Shown here: one piece after another, positions 24,309 through 36,764 of the stretch | Position numbering within the stretch: position 1 is the stretch's first letter | How the letters are laid out: every line of letters begins with the position of its first letter | Source: Polychytrium aggregatum | Lineage: Eukaryota; Chytridiomycota; Chytridiomycetes; Polychytriales | Assembly (NCBI RefSeq): GCF_025602895.1 | Contig: NW_026516310.1 | Location: forward strand, 94,157 to 158,156 | Direction of reading: 5' to 3' | DNA length: 64,000 bases | Notes under the pieces: generated by a model | Database searches by the model: none | What the model was told of the DNA's origin: nothing | Seen by the model: only the letters and a program-made list of their open reading frames with translations | Made by a program: the position numbers and the translations under genes

Positions 24309-24593
24309 TGAGCGAACGGGACACCACACCCGCTTCCATGAACATGAAGTATGTGATGAGCTTGCGTCAAGCTGAGCCATAAGAAGGGCGATGTGGATGG
24401 CGACGGTGCGCTTGAATAGCTCAGAGTACCGAGCAAACCGCTGCCTCCGAGGGCTGGATGCATTGCCCTTGCCTTGACGCCATGACATATCGCCAGCGGT
24501 GAATGGTGGTGCTCTTGGACACACTGGCGAATGGTCATGGCCAGTGCGCGATGGTATTGGGAACAAGTTATTCGGTCATTGACCAATAACCAA
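24309..24593 (-). pseudogene. Fanzor fragment A (TnpB-like, decayed)
   Basis: On the reverse strand the fragment starts at 24593 and reads CSQYHRALAMTIRQCVQEHH, then after a frameshift MSWRQGKGNASSPRRQRFAR. These align with YSKRQRTVHEMCKQVIDQ and ASWKQGKGYASSPRRLRFAK of the longest copy at 40850-41797. It ends at the first zinc knuckle. It is about 90-95% identical by eye to the fragment at 53790-54076 and both break at exactly the same base on the 5' side. It lacks RuvC-I, RuvC-III and the second zinc knuckle, so it cannot be active. Confidence 0.75.
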
Positions 24594-24699
24594 GGTGTCC
24601 TGTTGACTGTAAGGCTCAATACCAGGGAGTCCTGATTCGTTTTGCCGATGCCGGACGATCGCATGTCGAAAATCCGTCGAAAAGCCATCAAATACCACT

Positions 24700-24754
24700 C
24701 CCACATCCACATCCACATCCACATCCACATCCACATCCACATCACATCCACATC
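24700..24754. repeat. (CATCCA)n microsatellite
   Basis: About nine hexamer units with one shortened unit near 24743. It lies about 400 bp upstream of the chitin synthase start. Confidence 0.95.
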
Positions 24755-25149
24755 TCTGCGGCTGCCCTCCCCCCCCCCAAGGGATCGTCGCAGCGCCCGC
24801 CGGTCCGTGTGGCCTGTTGGTCCGAACAGCGGAGCCCATGACAAGCGCGGCCCTGGAGCGAGCGGGCCCTCGTCCGGCACCAGGGACTCATCGGAGCTTG
24901 TCAGCTTGCCCCCGACCGAGGGCAGAGGGATGCAGCTGGGAGAGGGGAGATGGAATGGTCCTCCAGCAATAAGTAGTGCCCTCGGATCGCTCGCTGCGAG
25001 ACTTCGTCTTCCAGATCCCAACCCCCTTGATCGATTCACATTGCTGTGATCTGTTCACGCCATCTCGCCCAGACTACTTTTTTTCTCCGCAACAGCATTG
25101 TTCTCCCCTTTATCTGCATATAGGCCCTCCAAGCTCGCTGCCGCAATCG

Positions 25150-28100
25150 ATGGACCCGAACATATCCCTCGCTGGAGCAAAGCCAGAGCCACTGATCGCT
25201 GTCGGCGGACGAACCGTCAGCCTCATGCCTCAATCGGGAGCCCACTCTGGCTTGCCACCGGCCCAGTCCAGCCCCGCGGCCGAGTCCGCCAGACATCTTA
25301 GTGACGATGTTGCTAGCGGTAAAGTCGAATCATGGTATATATCCATTCCTGCCAGGGAAGCTGGGCCTCCACCAACCCCACGGCCACGGACCGATCGCAT
25401 CAAGCACGACGGGGCTGTCTCGGTCGGGTCTCTCGAAAACACTCTTTCCGACACCAACTTCCGCCATTCAAGCGTCACTCGATCGGAGCGGGCCATCATG
25501 ATGGACCAAACCCTGTCTGACTCGGCAACGCAGCTGACAGTCTCGAGCCGCTCGCTGCCCTGGGGAAACGATCTACAGCCCAGCCCAGCGTCCACACAGG
25601 CCTGGCTTCAGAACCGCATGGATATCAAGCCAACCCCTCCCGCCGGCCACTTGACCATCAGCCAGCCCGTTCCCAGCCAAGTGGCCGAAATCGCAAGGTA
25701 TCACGCGGGCGAAGAGTTTCGGACCCTCCGGTACACAGCTGTAACCTGCGATCCCGATGAGTTCATGCAAAAGGGCTACACCCTGCGCCAGTACAACTAT
25801 CAGCGACATACCGAAATCGCCATTGCCGTAACGCTATACAACGAAGACGAAAAGGCTCTCCTGCGCACCATACGCTCTCTCATGAAGACCGTCTCTGATC
25901 TGTGCAATCGCAATCGGTCCAAGATTTGGGGCGGTGAGGGCTGGCAGAAGGTTACTGTGTGCCTGATTGCCGATGGCCGCGAGAAATGCCATCCCCGGGT
26001 CCTCAGCGTCCTCGGTCTCATGGGCCTCTACCAAGAGCATTTACTCGTGCCAACTGTCAACGGAGAGCCTGTTACGGCTCACATATTTGAGTACACAACT
26101 CAAGTCTGTGTCGACGACAATTTTGAAGTCCAACCCAACGAGGGATATGCTCCTGTGCAAGTGAGTAGTTCTTGCAACCGATGTGAGCCGGATCGGCTCG
26201 TTCCGGGCAGTTGTAAAGCGCACTTGGCGATCTTGTCCGTTGATTGCACGAATGAGCCGCCAAACCAAGCAATATCTACAGACTTGGGTTGAGAATGAAT
26301 CTGCAGTACCGGGAGCAATCCAATCGGGTGAGCTTGTCGTCGCCTGAGACTGATTGAGCCGTGTTCGATCGTGCCATAGTTTATATTTTGTTTGAAGGAA
26401 AATAACCAGAAAAAGATCAACAGCCACCGGTGGTTCTTCAATGCTTTTGGCCCGCTCCTGTGCCCCAACATCTGCCTGGTATGTCTGGTCCATTTACCAT
26501 TCACCGCCTTCAGACGAGGCCCACGTACCACACGGCAGCGAGGCTCTGAGTGGGTTTTGGGGTCTATCTTGGACACTTGGGCTGGAAACGAGGAATGGCC
26601 ACTCTGTCCGCCGTTGCTTGCGTTGACAGCAAGGTTCTCAACCTTCCATGATTGATGCAGCTGCTCGACGTCGGAACCAAGCCCTTCTCCGGAGCCATAT
26701 ATCATCTATGGAAGGCGTTTGATCGAGATCCGCACCTTGGTGGGGCTTGTGGCGAAGTGTGCGCCGAGCTGGGCAAGTTTGGCGCTGGCCTTCTCAATGT
26801 CCTCGTTGGGGCTCAGAACTTTGAGTACAAGATGAGCAACATCCTGGACAAGCCCACCGAGTCTGTCTTTGGTTACATCAGCGTCCTCCCTGGGGCATTC
26901 TCTGCATATCGCTACTCGGCGATCCAAGGCCGCCCACTCGAGATGTATTTCAGAGGGGAGCTTCTCAAGTACAACACCTCCAGCAAAGTGACTGCATCGA
27001 CCGCCAATATGTATCTGGTGAGCGCACCGTTCGAGCGATCGTCTGCCTGCAAATCCTGTGCCCCTGGACCTCGAAACAGATTCTCACGACTCCTCTGCAA
27101 TATACATGTGGTCACAATGGGCTTGGCCAGGCCGAGGACCGCATTCTGTGCTTTGAATTGCTCACCAAAACGCAGCAGAGATGGTCACTCAAGTATGTCA
27201 AGTCCGCCAAGGCAGAGACTGATGTCCCAAAGCACATCACCGAGTTTATTACCCAGCGCCGACGCTGGCTCAACGGCTCGTTCTTTGCCATGGTGTACGC
27301 ACTTTCTGGGGCGCACCGCATTCTTCAGTCAAGCCACTCGATTCCGAGAAAGATTCTGCTCGTGATCCAGTTTGTGTACAACGCTATATCCTTGATCTTC
27401 AGTTGGTTTGCGCTGGTGAGTCGCAGTCGCGTTTGCATTCGGGATTGCTTCTGCCGCTTCACCAAGGGACCATGTACTAACTGTGTATCGCCGGCCCAGT
27501 CCTCGTTCTACCTGACATTTTACTTTCTCGGCGGACCAAGCCAATCTAACCCGGCGGCCAACAGCGGCATGGTCGATCCATTCTTTGGCTATGGAGACGT
27601 GGTTTTCCAAATGCTTCAGCAACTCTACATCGGGTCGCTGGTGCTGACCTTTGTGGTTTCGCTTGGCAATCGTCCCAAGGGCTCCAATTATGCCTATCTG
27701 TTTTGCTTCCTTATCTTCACCTTCCTGATGATGGTGAGTGTGTGGGCTAGGATCCCGTGGGCTCCTCAGCACGGGTTGTCTGAGCCGCTCGGCGATGTGG
27801 ATCGTCGGTACATGGCCTTGGTGTTAAACAGCGTTCTTGCTCCGCAGGTGATGCTCTACCTCACCGGGTTTGCGATATTCCAGAGTCTGCCAAAGTATGA
27901 TGGCTCTGTGGCATCGCTGCCGAGCTTGCTCGGGCAACCCGTCTTCCGAGACATTCTCATTGCGGTGGGATCATCGTATGGACTCTTCATCCTCTCGTCG
28001 CTGCTCTACTTTGAAGTCACTCATATCATCGGGTCAATGCTGCAGTATATTCTGCTGCTTCCGTGCTTCACGAACATCCTGATGGTTTACGCATGTAGGT

Positions 28101-28729
28101 GTCTGCACTTCCTGTCCAATCTGCAGCATGTCGCAAAACCCATACTCAGTGTCGAGTGTGTCGGGAGAACAGTGCATCAAGCGGGCCATGGAGCATGCTG
28201 GCCATCGTATCTGATCCTCCTTGGCGACGCAGTCTGCAATATCCACGACGTCACTTGGGGCACCAAGGGAGAAAGCTCGTCGCCAATCAAACATGAACCT
28301 GCTGCCGACGCAGCAGGACTGGAGGCGGCCGCAGCCAGCGAAAGCGACATGGATGTCTCTCAAACTAGAAACGGGATCGATGCAGAATTCGATGCCGCCG
28401 TAGCGCACCTGCGAGCCGGCCCCAACAACCGGGAGCGGCCAGGGGCAGACGAGGCGCTGACCATCAGGGATCTCAAGACGCTGCAGGAGGACTACTTCCG
28501 ACGGTTTCGCTCCAACGTCGTGCTGCTGTGGATTGCAAGCAACTGGCTTCTGGTGCTGGTGCTGACCAACCCCAAGTGGTCCACCGTCTTTTACCAGACC
28601 CTGGGTGTCCGAGCGACGCCCGAGTTCAATCCGTACCTCAAGTTTCTGTTTTACGTCTTTGCGGGCATGGGAATCTTCCGCTTCTGCGGCTGTGTGATCT
28701 ATTTGGTGCTGTTCATGATTGGTCTTTGA
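25150..28729 (+). CDS. Chitin synthase (division 1 type, GT2)
   Basis: ATG 25150 ([13 protein letters not shown]), stop at 28727-28729, with several introns. The product polymerises GlcNAc from UDP-GlcNAc into chitin at the plasma membrane. A Pro/Ser-rich N-terminus leads to the CS1N-like segment ([19 protein letters not shown]) and the catalytic core: [19 protein letters not shown] (about 25815-25870), [20 protein letters not shown] after an intron, LLDVGTKP (the catalytic Asp), and [20 protein letters not shown] (about 26892-26951). [11 protein letters not shown] follows an intron ending about 27129, and [13 protein letters not shown] is near 27255. EDR and QRRRW are the acceptor-site and processivity motifs. 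At least six hydrophobic segments follow, ending in LVLFMIGL. No myosin or chitin-binding domain is seen. The class within division 1 cannot be set by eye. Confidence 0.95.
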
Positions 28730-28759
28730 TGGGTTCGTGGCCCTTTGTCCCAAAGGAAG

Positions 28760-29070
28760 TGATACAGAGTGCCGATGATACTCATACTCATGAGAAGCAA
28801 ATGGAGCGCTGTGCCAATATGGTGAAAACGGCCTTCACCCGGAGGTCGCCAAAGTGGTTCCTCTTGCAGCTTTTGAAGACCGCGGGCTGTCCTCCGGCCC
28901 ACAATCTCTCTCTTCGACCCACAATCTCTCTTCGACCCACAATCTCTCCAGTCTCCACAATCTCTCCAGTCTCCACAGTCGCCCCGCACAGCGATCATGT
29001 TGCGCGCCAGGTTGACGTCGCGATTCCACACGGTATGGCAGCTGTGATTCTTGGGTCATTCGGTTTGCAT
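28760..29070 (-). pseudogene. Fanzor fragment B (C-terminal part, interrupted by a minisatellite)
   Basis: The reverse strand reads HSCHTVWNRDVNLARNMIAV near 29000-29060, aligning with ASCHTLWDRDINATRNMISV of the longest copy. The second zinc knuckle and the RuvC-III Asp context are therefore recognisable. A tandem repeat (28899-28978) is inserted next. The tail QPAVFKSCKRN then matches RPGVFKTMLPK in another frame. It is a decayed, non-coding remnant. Confidence 0.7.
28899..28978. repeat. 17-18-bp minisatellite within Fanzor fragment B
   Basis: Copies of cccacaatctctcttcga and of ccacaatctctccagtct, about two to three of each, arranged side by side. Confidence 0.85.
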
Positions 29071-29452
29071 CCCTGCTCCGGCGGCGACTTGTGGTCCTGG
29101 ACGCACTGAAGATGGAGGCCGTCTCTCCTGGGCTGTGGATGATCGCACAGTATCGCAAGGCAGCGATCCAATGGCCTGCCCGTCCCATTGTGGGGGCAGC
29201 CAAAGCGCAAGCACAAGCCGCCCGCATTGTCTGGGTGGCTTTGCCTGCATCTTGTCGGATCACCCCGGTCTGCATCTTGCCGGATCATCTTGGGCTGCGT
29301 TGCTGTCGTCCACACCTCGTCCGTCTGCCTGGGAACCCAACACATCCCGCTGCCCCGGCTGCCTGTCGACCGATCCGTTCGCCCGCAAGCATCCAACCCT
29401 TGTGTGCCTCTTCCTCCAGTGGCCCGCCCTTGGAGCATCAATCCGCAAACCC

Positions 29453-32400
29453 ATGTCCGAGCGCGCTGATGCCAAACCCCCGCCTCCTGGTCTTGCCCAG
29501 GCGAGCTCACAAGCCCCGCAGCCCTCCGTCTTGAGCAGTTCACCAAGGCGAAGATCGGTTCCTCGGAATACCTTCAATGGCCTGTCCAGTGACCCGACTC
29601 CGTCGGCTATCCAGCTTGTCGGCTCGGCGACCGTCCCGGGCAGTCCTGCGAGCGTCCCACCCGTTCGAGAGCGTCGGTCCTTTTCGCATTCTCCTGCCGA
29701 CCGTGCTGCGGCTGATGGATATCTGCAGCATGGCCACGAAGACCATGTGCATGATCACATCCATCACCATCAACACCATCATCACCATCATCACCGGCAC
29801 CACACGCCGTCTCCCGCCCCGCATCCGCATCCGCACACCCATGCAGCGAGCGCATCGATTGACAGCCTTGTCTCTGGAAACCGCAGCCGTGCGCAATCTG
29901 TCATTTCCAAGCTTGGCTCCCGGCTTAGTCTGCGTCACCCGAGAGAGATCCTGGCCTCAGCCGATACGGTTGTGCGCTTACGGAACGGCTCTGTCCTGAG
30001 TCGCGGCACGCTGTTGAAGAGCGACCACTTCGATACAGGTATGGCCGACCAGAGGTGTGGTAGACGATGTAATGTGTGCGATGCGGTGCCATGGAATGTG
30101 GTGAGCTGTCGAGCCATATCCGGTTGCTGCATACGGTCGTAGCTAGCTTGTGCCAACTAAAGAAGCAACGACACTCGTCTCGTTAGGCTTCCATACCCGC
30201 ATCGACTTCTACCTCCACGGAGCCCCCAACTTCCGCATGGCCGACATGAACATCTTTGGTGTGGCTCAACCCAAGATCTCGGGCATCTCTACGGTCCTGC
30301 GTCTGTTGAGCTGCTACCCCGGAACGCCCGAGTCCACCCCTTGCATCTGGTTCTCGACCCGAGAGGAGCCCATGATCTATATCAATCAGAGCCCCTTTGT
30401 CCTGCGGGAGTGTGATAATCCGATGCGTAACGTGCGCACTTACCAGGGTATCAGCGCCAGCCGGCTTGAGAATATGGAAGAGCGTCTCAAGGAAGATATT
30501 CTCGCCGAAGCGGCTCGCTCAAACGGTCTCATTCTCGTCCACGACGAAATCCGTGAGTAGCATGCTGCCCCGCCGACCACTGCTACCCGCACGTTGTACC
30601 AATTTACTTTCTGAGCAGGTTGTGTCCGTCGAATGGGCTCATACGCAGCTTTGCAGTGGCTTCTGTCGTTGTTGGGGGTTCTTACGCTAATGTGCTGCTC
30701 TCACAGACACGGGCAAGATTGTTCCCACCTGGATGTCGGTGGATTCCGTACAAACGCTCAGGGAAGTCTTCCAGTCGTTTGTAGCCGAAGGCTACCCCGT
30801 CAAGTTCTTGCGCATCCCCGTAAGCTCTGACCAGGCTCCCGAGGACCAGTATATTGACGAATACGTCAATGTCATCAAGAGCGCCAGCATCAACGACTCG
30901 TTGGTCTTCAACTGCGGCATGGGTGTTGGTCGAAGTACGTTGTGGCATCATCTATCACGGCGACGCAGTGATTCCGCGCTGTCGGGGTGTCTGAACATGA
31001 TGGCGCGAGCAGCTTGCGCGGCTCTCTGCTCGTCCCAATGAGCTTGCTCCTACACACCTCAAGACCGCTGCGATATTGATCCGTGGACCTGCTTTGGTGG
31101 CTGACACTCTCGCTGGTATGCTCTTTTACAGCAACGTTTGCCATGGTTGTCGCAATGCTGATCCGACGAGCTCAAATCATGGCCAAGGGCCTGGATGATC
31201 CTGTACCTATCAATTACTTCCACTTGAACGAAGGCTCGCAGTCCGAGCTGTGGAACATGGAGGAAAACGAGGTGCAGAACCGCGCTTTGCTGAAGCTGGT
31301 TCAGGTTCTGGAGATCAGTAAGTGCTCGTGGCGACCGCATAGATGTCATGGATAGTATGGGCGGCGCGGATACCGTGGGCCATACAAGCCTGGCTATCAT
31401 TGCGGCCATGGGTAGATCAGAGGCAGTTCGCTGATGACCTCCCTCAACCTGTCCCGATCCTAATCAGTACATTGTTCATACGCTGGTTTGCACTGCTTCA
31501 GGTCTTGGCGGGAAGGTTAAAAATCGGTCTGCTATCGAGTGGGCTCTTGCTCGCGGCCCGCTGATCGATGATCTCAAGAACGCCATCATGGGCAATTATC
31601 AGTGCATTCTACAGCTCTGCAGTGTGCTCCAGGACGGAAATGACAGCAAGAAGCTCCTGGATGCCATTATCGACAGATGTAGGTCGCAGCTGCGTAGGAC
31701 TGCTAGCGATCACATCAAGCAAATGGTGAATTCGTGCTCTGACCGAATGACATCCTGGTTCCGTGGCTCTGATTTGCTGCAGGCGACATCATGATCAACT
31801 TACGCGAGGCGATATTGATGCATCGCATTCGATACTCCAATATCGGCGACGAGGTCTCGCTCGAGAAATCGCTGGGATGCCTCGAAAAGTACTTCTTCCT
31901 GCTCGCGTTCTGCTCGTATGTCAATGAGTCTTGCTCCGGCGAGCTGAGCTCCTTCGGCAGCTGGCTTAAGGATCGACCAGGTATGTGTAGGCCGGAAGGA
32001 AGGAACATTCGACTTGCTCAATGCCGACTGCTCGACTGGTTACGATGCCCACCTCACGAGCGTGTATGTATGCCTGTTCGGCGCATTGGCGAGTAGAAAT
32101 ATGGCGGATGCTCCAGAATATCCGCCACCGCGGGCCTCGGCTCTACCTCTTCCGCCCTGTCGAAGATCTGTCCGTCTTTGCCGAGGAAAAGGACACGCTC
32201 ATGGGATGGGGCCAGGGTCCTGCGCGCAAGAACATAAACGAACTCGAAACCTACGTCATCAAGGTAACTGCACCTGTCTTCTCCACTACGGGAAAGAGCT
32301 GCTCTGAATAGCTCGGAGCGGCTTCAGCCCGCTCGGATCTCATGTGCAGGACTAATACTGGGTCCCACGGCCCGCATTCTAGTCGCGCCAAGGCATCGTC

Positions 32401-35400
32401 TTGGTGCCGCATACCATTCTCAAGGTCGACTTTTGGTCGGCCAAGGCGTCTCTGCAAGTCGAAATTGAGGGGGCGTCCAATTTCAGGTGAGTTTCTATCG
32501 CACTTGTTTGGCTTGCAGCAGTGGCTAGCTCCAAGCGATGTCCATTCTGACTCGGTCGTGTACAGAAAAATACCAGGATTGAGTATCTATGGCGTTGCCC
32601 AGCCCACCCTCAAAGGAATCCGGAACGTAATCAACGAACTAACCAAGGAGCATCCACCCGACACCGTGGTCTACTGGATCAATCTCCGAGAGGAGCCGCT
32701 GATATACATCAACGGCACGCCCTATGTGCTCCGCGACCAGTACTTTACTTTGCGCAACATCAAGTCCTATGCTGGAATCACGTCCACGCGCCTGGAGTTG
32801 ATTGAAGACCGACTCAAGGAGGACGTTGCGTTCGAGCTCTCGAATTACGACAGTCGGATTCTCCTCCATCGAGAAATCAGCGACAGCAAAGTAACGGGTA
32901 TATGGGAGGACTGCACCATGGAGCATGTTCTCACGATCCGGGAAATCATGGGTCAACTCAACAATGACGGCGCTCTCAAGATATCGTACTACCGCGTCCC
33001 GACTACGGCCGAGGCGCCGCCCGATGAAGAAGACTTTGACACGCTGCTGGGGATCCTTGCAGCTGCCAACTTGAAGAGCACGGCCATTGTCCTGTATGTA
33101 TCAAGGGTTGGCAATATCACGGTCGCGGGATAGAATGCCCCCCCCCATCCTGAAATTTGCCCACAGGCCGGTGGGCTCTATTCGCTCGCCAGCTGCGGTT
33201 CTGCTTTCGGAGTCTTCTTGTTGCTGGCTCACGACTCGCGAGCGTTGTGGCCAGCTTCCTGTTCGGATGTGCTGCTACGTTATGGCAGATGTTGGGCTGC
33301 CTACTATTTTGTTCATTTTGGAGACGCCCCCATAGCTTCTCTGGCAAGGACAAGCTCATGGCATACCTCCGCGCGAGAGTATTGCGGCTGTTCGTCTGGG
33401 CTAGCCCTCACCCTGACAATCTCTTGATTTCATCCAGAAACTGCCAAATCGGAATGGGTCGCTCAACCGTAGGAACAGGTGTGTTGGCTCGAAAGGACCC
33501 ACTCGGACTTTTACATCTAAGAGATGAAGATGTCATTATGGTGACCCCGTGTGCCTAACTCTATCCCCATCCTCGTCTTCTGACCCACTTGTCTCAGTCC
33601 TGGTCTCGGTGTTGACGCATTGGCTCAACGGAACGACTCCAGTGCCCAGTCCTCAGCAGCGGCCGCGACTCAACTATCAGATCATCCACTCGCTCCTCCG
33701 TGTGATTCGTAATGGCCTTGAGTGCAAAGCGGTTGTCGATAACATCGTTGACAACTGCGGCGCATGCCTGAACATGCGCGATTCAATCGAATCATGGCGG
33801 CTCAAGGCCGAGAGCGCTGACAGCGAGGAGCAGCGCCGTCAGGCCGTGCGGAAGGGTCTGAACAACCTCAAGCGCTACTTCATGATGATAGTCTTCCAGA
33901 GCTACCTGGACCAGCACTCGCCGGACATGAAGGACCGGCTGGAGGGCTTCAGTCAGTGGCTTTCGCGGCATCCAGAGTTCAAAACCATGCGCGAAGAGCT
34001 TCATAATGCCGACGAGAAGTGCCTCATGCCAGTCGAGAAACTCGAGCCCGGTATGTCGCACAGGTGTCGCAGCGAACTTTGTAGCAGGTGTCGAGTGATG
34101 CACCAAAACAAGCTCAGCGAGAGGAAGAATTCTAGAGCTCACCGCTTGTTTGTGTGTATGCAGGCGATGGAATTGCCTTGACCAATGAGGTCATGGAGGT
34201 CGTCAACCAGCGCAATGGAAGCGTTCTGGCGCAACACACAATCCTCAAGTACGACATGTTCCCGGGTGCTCAGAAGCTGTCGCTGACTGAGCGCATTGAA
34301 GGTAGGGCCAAGCTGTCCTCGAGTCGGGCGGCGGCACAACCCGGGAGTGAGTGGCATGGAAGCACGAGCGCCAGTGCACCGGGGCCTACACTGAGACAGC
34401 TCGACGCTGCTGACTTTTTCGGCTCTCACACCAGGCGCCCCCAACTATCGAAGAGTGCCCCTTTCTTCATTTGAGACGTGGCGAGTCGGCCCGCTCAGTC
34501 AGCACTCGCTCTCGTCAAAGAGCTCGTCGCTCTTAGACTCCTCCTCAGAAGCCCATCTGTTATCGGACTATCCCTCGGTGTATGGCATCGGCATGCCTAC
34601 CAAGGACGCCATCCGCAGTGTGCTGGCCAAAGTTGGCGCCGGCCCCGATGGCGAGCGGAGACTCCTTTGGACCAGTTTGCGTGAAGAACCCGTCATCTAT
34701 GTGAACGGTATGGGGTGTTTGCGAGGATGCATGCAGGGAGCTTGTGTCTGTGGAAGGTTGTTGTGGGCTCTAACTCGCTGCTATCTCTCAGGGCGTCCCT
34801 ATGTCTTGCGGCTGTTCCAGGACCCGCTCAAGGTACGCGCCTACCCATTCCGCCAATGCTAAAGTTTGAGGCGACCGTAGTGCAACGTGTATATTTGCAG
34901 CCTCAGAGACTGGGAATCGGCATAACGAGAATTATGTTCCTTCGGGTAGCCACGGCAGACCATCGACTCTAACAGTGCTGATATATCCATCTCCATCCGA
35001 CGCAGAATCTTGAGGCAACTGGAATAGCGCGCGAGCGTGTCGAGAGAATGGAAATGCGCATGAAATTCGACATCATTAGTGAGCTTCGCAAGTACCAGGG
35101 CCGCCTGCTGCTTCATGAAGAAGAGATGCTCAAGGACGGACTCTCGATTGTTGTAAGTCTGGTGCTTGGACCGTGTTCAGGCGGCGTCGCAGAGTCGGAA
35201 GAGTTGACGCATGCAGAGTCAGTCGTCCTCTGACTGGCGCTCTATCGTTGCTGTGCTAGCCTATCTGGGAAAGCGTTCGCGAGGAAGATGTCCAGACACC
35301 GCTGGAAATCTACAAATCAATCCAGGAAGAAGGATACCGCGTCGACTATTTAAGAATTCCGATGTAAGTGCAATGGCTCCTTCAGTGCATGGCATTATTC

Positions 35401-36477
35401 GTTGTGTATGGGCGGCAGCCTGCAAATAGCGGCGGGGGGTGTGACTTCATCGCGATATCCCGCGATGGCAATTGATACCTGATCGTCGCTGCATTCCCAT
35501 GTCTCGGACTTCAGCACGGATGAGCAGGCCCCGATTCCGGATGTTTTCAACCAACTGGTGGACCGCGTCCTGAAAGTCGACACGGCATGCGACAAGATGT
35601 TCAACTGTCAGATGGGGTATGTTGCAACTCGATAGATTTTGCTGGATATGCAGCGGCGGAGGCGCAGTCTCGCCAGCGATGATTTGCGCGATCGACCAAT
35701 GCACGGCCGCCCGCTGCGGGTTGAGATACAAGTTGCTGTAAAGCACCTGTCGGCGGCGCACTCGGTACAGGTTACAGCGCCGTTTGAAATGCAGCCTTGA
35801 TCAGCAACGGAGAGAGCGGAAGCGTTGTATGTTGGTTTTCTAACAATGCGTTGGATTGGCTCTTTCCTGGACCTACTTGATCCATGTACTCCAGCCGAGG
35901 CAGAACAACCACGGGCATGGTGATTACATGCATCATGGAAATGGTGGTGGGCAATCCCGCGCTGATCGAAAGCCAGCATACGCTCGATGCATCCGACGAG
36001 CCCGAGCTCTTGGCCGGAGAAGCGGACAACCGCACCCGGTACCAGAAGGGTGAATATCGGGTGATTCTCCAGCTCATCCAAGTGCTCCAGTATGGCAAAC
36101 TGGCCAAGAAGGTCACCGATCAAGCCATCGACACCTGCGAGCACCTCCAAAATCTGCGCATAGCCATCTTCGATTACAAGCTGCGGGTGGAGGCGATCGA
36201 AGTCGGAACCAAGAAGCACTCGTCGCTGATGAGTGTGGCGCTGAACTATCTGATTCGATACTTTTATCTGATTGTGTTTGCGGACTATTTACTCGAGGAA
36301 ATGTCGACCCACCAGTGGGGAAGTGCCTGGAGACGGCGCATACGATCCCACAAGGAGCCGACTGCACCGGAGCACGAGCACAGACCGCTCCAGCCCAAGA
36401 AAATGTTTAGCGAATGGCTCAAAGACCGACGGGAGATTGCGAATATCGTGAGCCAGGCCAACCAATCGCTCGACTGA
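29453..36477 (+). CDS. PALD1: Paladin-like protein with three PTP-like (phytase-type) modules
   Basis: Likely ATG 29453, stop at 36475-36477, about 20 exons. After a Ser/Pro-rich N-terminus with a His-rich run (about 29755-29805) there are three homologous modules. Each opens with an RNGSVL...LKxDxF-type strand (about 29970, 32370, 34215) and continues with a REEP(M/L/V)IYIN block. Each holds an intact CX5R loop: CGMGVGR (30912), CQIGMGR (after the acceptor at about 33437) and CQMGRGR formed across the intron at about 35619-35893. All three loops are followed by Thr/Ser-Thr as in dual-specificity phosphatases. Fungal homologues are annotated as inositol-hexakisphosphate (PTP-like phytase) domain proteins; animal paladin has been called a pseudophosphatase. 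The substrate is unknown. Exons near 31.3-32.1 and 35.2-35.5 kb are poorly resolved. Confidence 0.88.
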
Positions 36478-36671
36478 TGAAATGGCTGCCCCGCCATCGA
36501 GTAGTTTGCCTGCCGACGCTGTCCCTTGGCGGGACGCAATGGTATCCGGGGTCATTCGTCTCGAATCAGTGTCCCCGTCTGTTTGGTGGATGGAATGTAC
36601 CAGTCGATGCCAGAGGTGGAGCACTTTGCTCCGTTTTGAGCAACCTGCAACGAATGAGCTGCCCTCAATCC

Positions 36672-36755
36672 GACCTGTTCTGGGCCAGAGCTGTCGTTAA
36701 TTTCTGGGCCTGAATACACGCTTATCCATCGCCTTTCATGACCAAACAGCATGTC
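36672..36755 (-). pseudogene. Fanzor C-terminal tail, reverse copy (fragment C1)
   Basis: The reverse strand contains gtgtattcaggcccagaaa, matching the tail of fragment E (gtgtattcaggacccagaaa, near 53640) and the GVFKT codons of the longest copy (gtgtattcaagacc at 41638). It lies directly beside a forward-strand tail. Confidence 0.55.
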
Positions 36756-36764
36756 CAAGCAGAC

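Larger units (their letters stand above)
24063..25149. other. Intergenic region with a Fanzor fragment and a hexamer microsatellite
   Basis: About 1.1 kb between PPIL4 and the chitin synthase. It holds a reverse-strand Fanzor fragment (24309-24593) and a (CATCCA)n array (24700-24754). No other gene is supported. Confidence 0.6.
28730..29452. other. Intergenic region with a Fanzor fragment and a minisatellite
   Basis: About 720 bp between the chitin synthase and the paladin-like gene. The left half is the reverse-strand Fanzor remnant B. The right half (29070-29452) is probable promoter and 5' UTR; open frames there show no family resemblance. Confidence 0.55.

Noticed and set aside
36672-36755. 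Shared non-coding segment at 36.7, 53.6 and 60.6 kb read as a new repeat family
   Set aside because: On the reverse strand it aligns with the Fanzor VFK tail in continuity with fragment E, so it is more simply a Fanzor 3' end.
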